Below are positions 51,611 through 59,831 of a DNA stretch of 64,000 bases, in pieces. Position numbers and translations under genes: made by a program. The stretch's first letter is position 1, and each line of letters opens with the position of its first letter. This DNA is from Planktomarina sp. (GTDB lineage Bacteria; Pseudomonadota; Alphaproteobacteria; Rhodobacterales; Rhodobacteraceae). The DNA lies in NCBI GenBank assembly GCA_020629235.1, contig JAHDDS010000001.1, positions 52,836 through 116,835 on the forward strand. The letters run 5' to 3'. The notes beneath the pieces are model-generated. The model had not been told where the DNA came from. It worked only from the letters and a program-made list of their open reading frames with translations, and made no database searches.

Positions 51611-53307
51611 CCGCGCAACGCCTCCCAAAAAATCTTGGGAATTTTCAGCCAACTGGGGCGGTGTTGAAACGCGGTCAACAGCCGCCCCAAAGCATGTGCC
51701 CGTTTGTTGGTGATGAACCAAGGCGGACGCGGCAACAGACTGAAATCGCCCGACAAAATGCCGCGCGGGAAGGGGCGGAAGGGCGCTTCGATCACCGCGC
51801 GTTCTGCTTGGGCAATCATAAAGGTGTTGTGCACTTGCCCGATGCCCGATTGCACGTCGTCCAACCTGTGGCCGGGGAATGCGCCCCAGGGTGTTACAGT
51901 TAACAAAAAACCCACCCCAGCCCATGTGTTCACGGCAATGCAGCCGTATTTGAAATCAGCCAACAGGGCGTCAAACCGGTCGCGCCCCATGGCGCGGATG
52001 GTGGCGGGGTGGATGATGATGTTGCCCCCCAATGTGCCGTACAGCGTGTCGTTGGCCCACGCGATGGCGGCCTTCAGAAATCCTTCTGCATCGCTGTGGG
52101 CCATGCGGTGCAACGACAGGGCGGGGGCGAAAACCTCTGCCCGTGTCAGGGCCGGGGGCGTGGTTGGGGCAAGGATGCAATCGGGGGCATCGCCGCGATT
52201 GATGGGGGTTGCGGTTTCGGCCGCCATTTCAAATTCTGTGCAGCGATCTTGCGCGCCGGGATAGTACGCGGGCCGCTGGTTTTGGGCGATGGTCTTGGTG
52301 ATGGCCGTCACAAGCGGGTCGGTTTTGTCCCAGCCATCTGGCACGACCAAGACCTGACAGGCGATGCAGTTGAACCCGGAATTGTGCAGCTTTTGCGTTG
52401 CGATGTTTTCGGCTTGAAACGCGATGTCCGCGTCAGACCACGGCCCCGGCACAACGATGGTGGGGCACACCGCCCCCAGTTCCGACGTCATGGGCCGGGG
52501 ATTTTTGGGGGTGCCAGCCGCCTTGTTGGCCGCACCTTCCGGCCCGGTTCCCCAAACAATCGCATCGTGGGTCGCCCCTGCGCCGGTGATATGCAGTGTT
52601 TCCACCAGCGGGTGGTCGCACAGCCAGGCCCCAAGATCGCCGCCACCCCGGACGATGCGCAGGGCATCGACGTCGATCAACGGCTTCAATGCAGCTTCCA
52701 GAAACGGGGCAAGATAGGCGTTGACCGGGTTCATTTTAAGGATCACCACCTCATCTTCTGCGAACAGTTTTTGAAACACATCCAAAGGCGGGATGGCGGC
52801 GATATTGCCCGCCCCCAACACCAAAGCCACTTTGCCCTGTCGCGTTGCGCGCTCGGCTTTCAACGGGGCCGCAATCTGGTGCGGCACATCTTGGGCCGTC
52901 ACGGCAGGGTCCATCCACACGTCTGCTGTCACACCGGACAGCAACAGCCGGTCCCACAGGGTGTAGGGCAGCACTTTCACCGCCTGTTGCCCATGGGCCA
53001 AAGTGCGTTGGGGCAGGGTCAGGGTCCCGTTCTGGGCCCTGCGCAGGGTGGCCATCAAATTGTTGCAGGTGGACATCACGGCATAGGGGCCAGACAACCA
53101 TTCTTCCCCCGCCAACGGGCCGTCCGGGTCCAAACCCTTGGCCTGTGCCGCGGCCCGGGCCCAATCCTGGGCGATGGGGGCCAGGGCGTCCTTGATCTGT
53201 TCCAAAAGGGTGATGCGGTCGGGGATGGGCGTCTGGGCCCAGGCATGTTTGGCGCGGTCCAGGGTGGCCAAATCTGCGTCGACGGCTGCATGGTTTTCCT
53301 GGGTCAT
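51607..53307 (-). CDS. Long aldehyde dehydrogenase-superfamily protein
   Basis: 566 residues, longer than the usual 490-500. ALDH-fold segments are seen: VALVLGAGNIAAIPPLDVFQKLFAEDEVVILKMNP (cofactor region), LHITGAGATHDAIVWG, TSELGAVCPTIVVPG (the E-L-G position) and LHNSGFNCIACQVLVVP with the likely catalytic Cys. The C-terminus is unusually basic and proline-rich. The subfamily is unassigned. Its start overlaps the guaD stop by four bases (ATGA), so it is translated with guaD, which suggests a purine-linked or general aldehyde role that I cannot specify. Confidence 0.75.
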   Translation of the reverse strand: MTQENHAAVDADLATLDRAKHAWAQTPIPDRITLLEQIKDALAPIAQDWARAAAQAKGLDPDGPLAGEEWLSGPYAVMSTCNNLMATLRRAQNGTLTLPQRTLAHGQQAVKVLPYTLWDRLLLSGVTADVWMDPAVTAQDVPHQIAAPLKAERATRQGKVALVLGAGNIAAIPPLDVFQKLFAEDEVVILKMNPVNAYLAPFLEAALKPLIDVDALRIVRGGGDLGAWLCDHPLVETLHITGAGATHDAIVWGTGPEGAANKAAGTPKNPRPMTSELGAVCPTIVVPGPWSDADIAFQAENIATQKLHNSGFNCIACQVLVVPDGWDKTDPLVTAITKTIAQNQRPAYYPGAQDRCTEFEMAAETATPINRGDAPDCILAPTTPPALTRAEVFAPALSLHRMAHSDAEGFLKAAIAWANDTLYGTLGGNIIIHPATIRAMGRDRFDALLADFKYGCIAVNTWAGVGFLLTVTPWGAFPGHRLDDVQSGIGQVHNTFMIAQAERAVIEAPFRPFPRGILSGDFSLLPRPPWFITNKRAHALGRLLTAFQHRPSWLKIPKIFWEALRG

Positions 53308-54596
53308 GGTTGCACCCTTTGGCCCGCGACCCAGACATCAGCGATGGCCCGATCATCCCCCATCATGATTGTGGGGAAGGTGGCGTCCCAGATATCGCCC
53401 GCCCGCGCAGCCCGCTGCGCGATGGCCGGGGTGGATGCCAAATCCAGGACAGCCAAGTCAGCCTCATACCCCGGTGCCAGGGTGCCGATCTTGTCGCCCA
53501 CGTGCAACGTGCGCGCGCCGCCTGCGGTGGCCAGCCAAAGCAATTGCATCGGGTGCAGGGCGGTCTGATCGCGCAGCATCGCGATCTCGTAACAGGCGGC
53601 CATGGTGCGCAGCATCGAAAAACTGGACCCGCCGCCTGTGTCTGTGCCCAGCCCAATTCCAACACCGCGGCCTGCCAAACCCGACACATCGCACAGGCCC
53701 GACCCGATAAAGCTGTTGGACGTGGGGCAGTGGGCAATCGCAGCCCCCGCATCGGACAAAGCGCCGATTTCGCGATCGGTCAGGTGGATGGCATGGCCAT
53801 AAACCCCGCGCGCGCCCAACAGCCCGAATTTTTCATACACAGACAGGTAATCGGGGGCATCTGGGAACAGCTTGGCCATCCATGCCAGTTCTTGCGTCTG
53901 TTCGGACAAATGGGTTTGCATCAGGCAGTCCGGGTGGTCCCGCCACAACGCACCAAGGGCGTCCATCTGATCGGGCGTTGACGTGGGCGCAAAGCGCGGT
54001 GTGATCACGTAAGACAAACGATCCACCCCGTGCCAGCGTTTCAGCAGCGCCAAACTTTCGTCATAGGCGCGGGTGGCCGTGTCGCACAGCCCGTCTGGGG
54101 CGTTGCGGTCCATGCATGTTTTGCCCGCAAAGGCGCGCAAGCTTCGGTCTTGGGCGGCCTGCATGAACGCCGTCACAGACGCGGGCGCACTGGTGGCAAA
54201 GCTGCACATGGTGGTGATGCCGTGGGACAGGGCCAAATCGCAGTAAACCCCAGCAATTTCAGCGCCATAGCTTGGGTCAGCCAGGCGCATTTCTTCGGGG
54301 AAGGTGAAGGTGTTCAACCAGTCCACCAAAGTCTTGCCCCAACTGTTGACGATCCCGGTTTGTGGGTAATGGACATGGGTGTCCACAAAGCCGGGCAGGA
54401 TTAAATGCGCCCCGTAATCCAGCGTTTCGGCATCGGGATGGCGCGCCGCCAAGTCCGCGCCGTCCCCCACTTCTGTGATCGTGCCATTTTCCAACAGCAC
54501 CCCGCCTTGGGTGGTGTGGGTGTACGCGTCCTGCCAGGGGGTGGAAAACGGGTCCGCCCGCCAGGTCAAGGTTTGTCCCTTCAGCAGAGTTTTCAC
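53304..54596 (-). CDS. guaD: Guanine deaminase
   Basis: 430 residues of the amidohydrolase superfamily. Signature segments: LILPGFVDTHVHYPQTGIVNSWG, FAGKTCMDRNAPDGLCD (the Asn/Asp block of GuaD), MQTHLSEQTQELAWM, GVYGHAIHLTDREIGALSDAGAAIAHCPTSNSFIGSGL and GIGLGTDTGGGSSFSML. It deaminates guanine to xanthine. The track ORF of 568 residues extends 138 codons into the mgtE antisense region; I choose the GTG at 54596, with GGGGA six bases upstream. It forms an operon with the aldehyde dehydrogenase and is divergent from mgtE. Confidence 0.92.
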   Translation of the reverse strand: MKTLLKGQTLTWRADPFSTPWQDAYTHTTQGGVLLENGTITEVGDGADLAARHPDAETLDYGAHLILPGFVDTHVHYPQTGIVNSWGKTLVDWLNTFTFPEEMRLADPSYGAEIAGVYCDLALSHGITTMCSFATSAPASVTAFMQAAQDRSLRAFAGKTCMDRNAPDGLCDTATRAYDESLALLKRWHGVDRLSYVITPRFAPTSTPDQMDALGALWRDHPDCLMQTHLSEQTQELAWMAKLFPDAPDYLSVYEKFGLLGARGVYGHAIHLTDREIGALSDAGAAIAHCPTSNSFIGSGLCDVSGLAGRGVGIGLGTDTGGGSSFSMLRTMAACYEIAMLRDQTALHPMQLLWLATAGGARTLHVGDKIGTLAPGYEADLAVLDLASTPAIAQRAARAGDIWDATFPTIMMGDDRAIADVWVAGQRVQP

Positions 54597-54638
54597 AGAA
54601 TGTCCCCGTTTTGCCGTGCGGTTCACCTTGTCACGGTC

Positions 54639-54647
54639 GGGGGGGGG
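54639..54647 (+). repeat. G9 homopolymer tract between guaD and mgtE
   Basis: Nine consecutive G residues lie in the 67-base divergent gap, 17-25 bases before the mgtE ATG. Such a tract could change promoter spacing or slip during replication; it may also simply be chance. Confidence 0.3.
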
Positions 54648-54663
54648 CCGTAAATCCTCTTGT

Positions 54664-56028
54664 ATGTTGGACACGCCCCAAGACCCGCAGATCGACCTGG
54701 AACCCACCCGAACCGCTGATGTTTTGGCCGCGGTCACGGCGCGGGACGCGCCTGCTTTGCACAGGCTTTTGGACCCATTGCACCCGGCCGACGTGGCGGA
54801 TTTGTTGGAACAGATTTCTGACGTGCAGCGCGGCGAACTGATGGCCCTGTGGCAGGGGGCCATCGACGGCGAAGTGCTGTCAGAATTGGACGAAAGCATC
54901 CGCGAAGATGTGATCGACGCCATGGAACCGGCGGCCCTGGCCGAAGCTGTGCGGGACCTGGAATCCGACGACGTTGTGGATCTTGTGGAAGATTTGGACG
55001 CCGCGCGCACCGAAGCCGTTCTGGACGCGTTGAATGATGCCGACCGGGCGGTGGTGGAACAATCGCTGTCTTATCCCGAAGATTCTGCTGGGCGTCTGAT
55101 GCAGCGCGAAGTGGTGATGGCCCCGGAACACTGGACCGTGGGCCAAGCCATCGATCATTTGCGCACCCAAGATGATCTGCCGGAACAGTTTTACCACCTG
55201 ATCTTGGTGGACCCCCGCCTGAAACCCACCGGATATGTCAGCCTTGGCCGCTTGCTGGGGTCCAAGCGGGACGTGGAATTGGCCGGGTTGTCCGAAGACG
55301 GGTTTCGCACTTTCCAGGCCGAAGCCCCGGAAGAGGACGTGGCCTATCAATTCAACCAATATCACCTGATCAGTGCGCCGGTCGTGGACCACAACGAACG
55401 CTTGGTGGGGGTGATCACCATCGATGACGCCATGATCGTTTTGGACGAAGAACACGAAGAAGACATCTTGCGCTTGGCGGGGGTCGGCGAAGGGTCTTTG
55501 ACCGACCGTGTGGTGGAAACCACCAAGCGACGCTTTCCTTGGTTGGCCGTCAACTTGGTGACGGCCATTTTGGCGTCCATGGTGATTGCCCTGTTTGAAG
55601 ACACGATCGCCACCGTCGTGGCCTTGGCCGTGCTGATGCCCATCGTCGCGTCCATGGGCGGCAATGCAGGCACGCAGTCGTTGACCGTGGCGGTCCGGTC
55701 CATCGCCACCAAGGACTTGACCACCGCAAACGTCTGGCGCGTGATCCGCCGAGAGGTGTTGGTGGGACTGGTAAACGGGCTGGCGTTTGCCATCATTATC
55801 GCCATCGTCGGTGTGATCTGGTTTGGCAGCCCAGTTCTGGGCATCGTGCTGTTCTTGGCCATGGTCATCAACATGGTGGTGGCGGGGCTTGCAGGCACTG
55901 TGATCCCGGTGATCTTGGATAAGTTGAAAATCGACCCGGCCTTGGCGTCGGGGGCGTTTGTCACCACGGTCACGGACATCGTCGGCTTCTTTGCCTTCCT
56001 GGGATTGGCCGCGGTGATGTTGTTATGA
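54664..56028 (+). CDS. mgtE: Magnesium transporter MgtE
   Basis: 454 residues. The cytosolic N-domain (LHPADVADLLEQISDVQRGELMALW, then ESDDVVDLVEDLDAARTEAVLDAL) and two CBS domains (about 140-260) precede five membrane helices. The pore motif is in VLMPIVASMGGNAGTQSLTVAVR and the C-terminal VTTVTDIVGFFAFLGLAAV. CBS and N-domains sense Mg and gate the channel. I place the start at ATG 54664; there is no strong ribosome-binding site. No M-box riboswitch was found in the short upstream region. It is the first gene of a long operon; its stop overlaps the next start. Confidence 0.93.
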   Translation: MLDTPQDPQIDLEPTRTADVLAAVTARDAPALHRLLDPLHPADVADLLEQISDVQRGELMALWQGAIDGEVLSELDESIREDVIDAMEPAALAEAVRDLESDDVVDLVEDLDAARTEAVLDALNDADRAVVEQSLSYPEDSAGRLMQREVVMAPEHWTVGQAIDHLRTQDDLPEQFYHLILVDPRLKPTGYVSLGRLLGSKRDVELAGLSEDGFRTFQAEAPEEDVAYQFNQYHLISAPVVDHNERLVGVITIDDAMIVLDEEHEEDILRLAGVGEGSLTDRVVETTKRRFPWLAVNLVTAILASMVIALFEDTIATVVALAVLMPIVASMGGNAGTQSLTVAVRSIATKDLTTANVWRVIRREVLVGLVNGLAFAIIIAIVGVIWFGSPVLGIVLFLAMVINMVVAGLAGTVIPVILDKLKIDPALASGAFVTTVTDIVGFFAFLGLAAVMLL

Positions 56029-56585
56029 CTTTGGAAAATCGAAAGTCAGCGGCGCGTCAGGCGGCATTCATTCGCCGTAAAGTTGCATTTACCGAACAAA
56101 TGCCCGGCGCCTGTGGAAAACTGTCAGAGGTGTTGGCAGGGCATCGCGGCGTCCCGTTGGCAGGCTTCATGCCCATCAACACCGAAATCGACCCCAGGCC
56201 CGCCATGGCGGAAGCGGCGGCCCACGGCCCCGTGGGTGTGCCCGTCATTCAGGCGGCAGCAACGCCTTTGGACTTTGCCCAGTGGACGCCCGATACGGCC
56301 ATGGTGGACGGGGCGTTCAAGGCCAAAATCCCCGCGCAAATTACGTGGATGGTGCCCGAAATTGTCATCGTGCCGTTGGTGGCGTTCGACCTGGCGGGTG
56401 GCCGACTGGGGTACGGCGGTGGATTTTATGACCGAACCTTGGAAGGTTTGCGGGCGCGGGGGCCGGTCTTGGCCATCGGCTTTGCTTTCGATGCGCAACA
56501 GGCCGAAGACTTGCCGCTGGAACCCACCGATCAACCCTTGGACATGGTGGTGACGGAAACCCGCGTCTTGGACATTCCGCGATGA
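56025..56585 (+). CDS. 5-formyltetrahydrofolate cyclo-ligase
   Basis: 186 residues. KSAARQAAFIRRKVAF is the basic N-terminus, MPINTEIDPRPAM and AFDLAGGRLGYGGGFYDRTLEGLRARGPVLAIGFAFDAQQAEDLPLEPTDQPLDMVVTE are the hallmark segments, with the conserved GYGGGFYDR. It converts 5-formyl-THF to 5,10-methenyl-THF with ATP. It overlaps mgtE by four bases and the OsmC gene by four bases (ATGA). Confidence 0.93.
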   Translation: MTLENRKSAARQAAFIRRKVAFTEQMPGACGKLSEVLAGHRGVPLAGFMPINTEIDPRPAMAEAAAHGPVGVPVIQAAATPLDFAQWTPDTAMVDGAFKAKIPAQITWMVPEIVIVPLVAFDLAGGRLGYGGGFYDRTLEGLRARGPVLAIGFAFDAQQAEDLPLEPTDQPLDMVVTETRVLDIPR

Positions 56586-57046
56586 CGCACCGCCATTCGT
56601 TTCACAGCCGCATCCAGTGGACGGGCAACACTGGACAAGGCAACGCGACCTATCACGGGTATGACCGATTGTGGCGTGTGGCGACCGACGGCAAACCGGT
56701 GATCGAATGTTCCAACGATCCGCTGTTGGGTGGGGATCCGTCGCTGCACAACCCAGAAGACCTGCTGATCAACGCGGTCGCGGCGTGCCATATGCTGTGG
56801 TATTTGCACTTGGCGTTTGAAGCGGGTGTGCGGGTGACAGCCTATGAAGATACGCCAGAAGGCATCGGCGAATCTGAACCTTCGGGTGCGGGCCGGTTTG
56901 TCAAAGCGATCCTGCGGCCGCAAATCACCTTGGGTCCAGGCATGGACGTGGTCCAGGCCGATGCTGTGCACGGGCGCATCCATGGAGTGTGTTTTATCGC
57001 CCGGTCGGTCAATTTTCCCATCGAAATTCAAGCCACCTATCTTTGA
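56582..57046 (+). CDS. OsmC family protein
   Basis: 154 residues of the OsmC/Ohr superfamily. WTGNTGQGNATYHGYDRLWRVATDGKPVIECSNDPLLGGDPSLHNPEDLLINAVAACHMLWYLHLAFEAGVRVTAYEDTPEG is typical; one redox Cys lies in AACHMLW, while the first peroxide-reducing Cys position of Ohr is occupied by CSNDP. It probably detoxifies or binds organic hydroperoxides or related compounds. Its start overlaps the previous gene by four bases. Confidence 0.85.
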   Translation: MTHRHSFHSRIQWTGNTGQGNATYHGYDRLWRVATDGKPVIECSNDPLLGGDPSLHNPEDLLINAVAACHMLWYLHLAFEAGVRVTAYEDTPEGIGESEPSGAGRFVKAILRPQITLGPGMDVVQADAVHGRIHGVCFIARSVNFPIEIQATYL

Positions 57047-57096
57047 CAGCCGGGGTGCGGATTGCATCACAGCGGTGAACATCCCATACGGGGTGG

Positions 57097-57909
57097 ATGA
57101 AAATTCTGTATCTTGGCGATGTTGTGGGGCGGTCCGGGCGCGATGCCATCGCACAGCGCTTGCCCGCGCTGCGTGACCGTTTGAAATTGGATTTTGTCGT
57201 GGTGAATGGGGAAAATGCCACCAGCGGTATGGGCTTGTCTGGGGCCCATGCACAGGTGATTTTGGCGGCTGGCGCTGATGTGATCACATTGGGGGACCAT
57301 GCCTTTGATCAAAAAGACATGCTCAGCTTTATTGAACAAGAACCGCGCATTGTTCGTCCTGTGAATTTTTCCAAATCCGCACCGGGGCGGGGCGCCGCGG
57401 TGTTTGAGGCAACACGCGGGCGCAAAGTGCTGGTGGCCCAAGTCCTGGGGCAGGTCTTTATGAAACGCCCGTTCGACGATCCGTTTCACCACATCGACCA
57501 AATCTTAACGCGTCATCCCCGGGGTGGCCAAGTGGCGGCCAGTTTGGTGGACATTCATTGCGAAGCCACGTCTGAAAAAATGGCCATGGGTCACTTCTGC
57601 GACGGACGCGCCAGCGTGGTGGTGGGCAGCCACACCCATGTGCCCACAGCCGACGCGATGATCTTGCCCAAAGGAACGGCGTTTCAGTCGGACGCTGGCA
57701 TGTGCGGCGATTACAATTCGGTCATCGGGATGGACAAAGCCGAACCGCTGCGCCGCTTTGTCACCGGCATGCCCAAAGGGCGCTTTGAACCTGCCAAAGG
57801 CGAAGCGACCTTGTCGGGATTATTGGTGGAAACCGACGATATGACAGGGGCTGCAAAATCCGTGCAGATGTTCCGCGACGGTGGGGCGCTTCAAGGCACC
57901 CATCCATGA
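57097..57909 (+). CDS. YmdB/TIGR00282 family metallophosphoesterase
   Basis: 270 residues. LGDVVGRSGRDAIAQRLPALRD, VNGENATSGMGLS, GADVITLGDHAFDQKD, and VGSHTHVPTADAMILPKGTAFQSDAGMCGDYNSVIGMDK are the YmdB-type metal-site motifs. Homologues hydrolyse cyclic nucleotides (cAMP, 2',3'-cyclic forms) and affect biofilm formation. It is encoded with the 5-formyl-THF cyclo-ligase, as in many alphaproteobacteria. The ATG overlaps the DUF1176 gene by four bases at its end. Confidence 0.9.
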   Translation: MKILYLGDVVGRSGRDAIAQRLPALRDRLKLDFVVVNGENATSGMGLSGAHAQVILAAGADVITLGDHAFDQKDMLSFIEQEPRIVRPVNFSKSAPGRGAAVFEATRGRKVLVAQVLGQVFMKRPFDDPFHHIDQILTRHPRGGQVAASLVDIHCEATSEKMAMGHFCDGRASVVVGSHTHVPTADAMILPKGTAFQSDAGMCGDYNSVIGMDKAEPLRRFVTGMPKGRFEPAKGEATLSGLLVETDDMTGAAKSVQMFRDGGALQGTHP

Positions 57910-58928
57910 GGGCCCTTTTGACGGCGCTGTTGTGCTTGGCTGGCACTGTCAACGCGCAAGAGACCAGCCAATTTTATCTCAAAGACTGGGATGTGGTGTG
58001 CGACAATACCCTGACGTGCCGGGCGGTTGGATACAGCGACCAAAGCGTGGATTTCACAGAATTGTCTTTGGCCTTGAAATTGACCCGCCATGCCGGACCG
58101 GAGGCTTCAGTTGCGGCGGAAATTCAGGTGCACAGCCTGTTGCCCGAAGAAATCCAAAACATCGACGCGCCCTATGATTTTGTCATTGACGGGTCGGTGG
58201 TGGCGCAGGTGGCATTGGACTTGAACAAAGCCCCTTTGCCCCAAACGGCGGTGGCGAAATTGATCGCTGCCCTGTCGAGGAACAGCCAAATTTCCCTGGA
58301 ACGCGACGGCGTGGTGCGCCGTCTGTCTGATGCGGGCAGCACAGCTGCGCTGTTGTTCATGGATGATGTTCAAGGACGGGTCGGATCCAAGTCCGCTTTG
58401 GTGCGCCCAGGCAATGCCAACGACCCCCAGGTCCGCGCTTCTTTGCCGGCCCCGGTTGTGGCACTTGGCGAAATCAAGTCAGATTTGCCTGCCAATCACG
58501 GCGTTGTTTTGGGCCGATCTGTTGACGCTGCACTGCCAATGATCCGAACAGATGAAGGGTGCAACCTGGTGCCGGTTGATGCAGCAGCTGCGGCAAAAGA
58601 AGTCTGGTCCGAACCTTTGGACGACGCCCATTTCCTTTTGATCGTTCCCTGTTGGTTGGCCGCGTACAACGCTGGCACAGCCGTGTTTTTGGTGAACACA
58701 AACAGCCCAGACGCACCGCAGCTCATCACCACCTCTGCCACATTTGTAAAGAACGGCGTCATCGACGAAATCCACAAAGGCCGCGGCCTTGGGGATTGTT
58801 TTGGGGGACGCAGCTATGTCTGGACCGGAAAGACCATGGCGCTGCAGGCGGATTGGACCACGGGGTCGTGCCGTGGGTTTCTGGGCGGCGCATGGCAGTT
58901 GCCCCGCTTTGTCAGCACAGCACATTAA
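57906..58928 (+). CDS. DUF1176 secreted protein
   Basis: 340 residues with a signal peptide (MRALLTALLCLAGTVNAQ). FYLKDWDVVCDNTLTCRAVGYSDQ is the DUF1176 signature (Cys pair), and the C-terminal GRGLGDCFGGRSYVWTGKTMALQADWTTGSCRGFLGGAW is also conserved. The function is unknown; it is likely periplasmic. It overlaps the YmdB gene by four bases and is followed directly (no gap) by the DMT transporter. Confidence 0.83.
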   Translation: MRALLTALLCLAGTVNAQETSQFYLKDWDVVCDNTLTCRAVGYSDQSVDFTELSLALKLTRHAGPEASVAAEIQVHSLLPEEIQNIDAPYDFVIDGSVVAQVALDLNKAPLPQTAVAKLIAALSRNSQISLERDGVVRRLSDAGSTAALLFMDDVQGRVGSKSALVRPGNANDPQVRASLPAPVVALGEIKSDLPANHGVVLGRSVDAALPMIRTDEGCNLVPVDAAAAAKEVWSEPLDDAHFLLIVPCWLAAYNAGTAVFLVNTNSPDAPQLITTSATFVKNGVIDEIHKGRGLGDCFGGRSYVWTGKTMALQADWTTGSCRGFLGGAWQLPRFVSTAH

Positions 58929-59831
58929 ATGCCCGCGATCATCCCATACCTGTGGCTGATCACCCTTGGCGCCGGTTGGGGGGCCACGTTGCCCCTCACC
59001 AAAGTTGCGGTCAGCACGGGCTACGGGCATTTTGGTCTGATCTTTTGGCAAGCGATCATCGGCATTTTGGTCCTGGGGGTGGTGCAGTTGATCCGCCGTC
59101 GCCCCATGCCGTTGGGGCGCGCGGTTTGGTTTTACGTCGCCATTGCCTTTATCGGGACGTTGATCCCCAACACCGCCAGCTTTCAGGCGATGGCGGTCCT
59201 GCCGTCCGGCATCGTGTCGATTTTGCTGTCCATTATCCCGATGCTGGCGTTTCCCATCGCCCTTGGCCTGGGGGTGGACCGCTTCAGTCTGCGCCGCTTT
59301 GCAGGTTTGACCCTGGGCTTGGGGGCCGTTTTGATGATCGTCGGACTGCCCGATGCCCTGCCAGACGCGGCCATGTTGGCCTTTATTCCCATCGGTTTGA
59401 TTGCACCGATGATGTATGCGTTCGAAGGCAATTTCGTGGCCCGTTGGGGCACAGGCGGGGCAGGGCCGCTTCAACTGTTGCTGGGGGCATCCGTTGTGGC
59501 AGCCATCGTGTCTTTGCCTTTGGCGGTTGGCACTGGCCAGTTTATTGATCCCCGCCAGCCCTGGGGTGCACCCGAATGGGCGCTGGTGGGGTCATCGGTC
59601 ATCCATGCAGTGGTCTATTCCACCTATGTCCATTTGATACGCCTTTATGGATCGGTATTTTCGGTGCAAGTCAGCTATCTTGTGACCACCTTCGGCCTGA
59701 TCTGGGCCATGGTGTTCTTAGGAGAGCGGTATTCAGGCCCGATATGGCTTGCCTTGGGGCTGATGTTCGCGGGAATATACCTTGTGCGCCCACGAAAGGC
59801 CCAAGATGGACGTGATCCAATATCTGACTGA
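58929..59831 (+). CDS. EamA/DMT-family permease
   Basis: 300 residues with ten hydrophobic helices in two EamA halves. LWLITLGAGWGATLPLTKVAVS in the first half and PLQLLLGASVVAAIVSLPLAVG in the second mark the repeats; the C-terminus LGERYSGPIWLALGLMFAGIYLV closes it. It likely exports a metabolite (amino acid or nucleoside type), the identity of which is not seen here. It starts at the base after the DUF1176 stop and overlaps the SLC13 gene by 26 bases. Confidence 0.88.
   Translation: MPAIIPYLWLITLGAGWGATLPLTKVAVSTGYGHFGLIFWQAIIGILVLGVVQLIRRRPMPLGRAVWFYVAIAFIGTLIPNTASFQAMAVLPSGIVSILLSIIPMLAFPIALGLGVDRFSLRRFAGLTLGLGAVLMIVGLPDALPDAAMLAFIPIGLIAPMMYAFEGNFVARWGTGGAGPLQLLLGASVVAAIVSLPLAVGTGQFIDPRQPWGAPEWALVGSSVIHAVVYSTYVHLIRLYGSVFSVQVSYLVTTFGLIWAMVFLGERYSGPIWLALGLMFAGIYLVRPRKAQDGRDPISD

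Noticed and set aside
52009-53568. 519-residue plus-strand ORF
   Set aside because: Antisense to the aldehyde dehydrogenase and guaD genes, with shadow-like composition and no domain.
54597-54663. M-box (Mg-sensing) riboswitch ahead of mgtE
   Set aside because: The gap to guaD is only 67 bases and contains no suitable conserved core, so it is too short for an M-box.
53304-55010. Extended 568-residue guaD ORF
   Set aside because: The first 138 codons are Ser/Arg-rich and antisense to mgtE; the conserved protein begins at the GTG at 54596.
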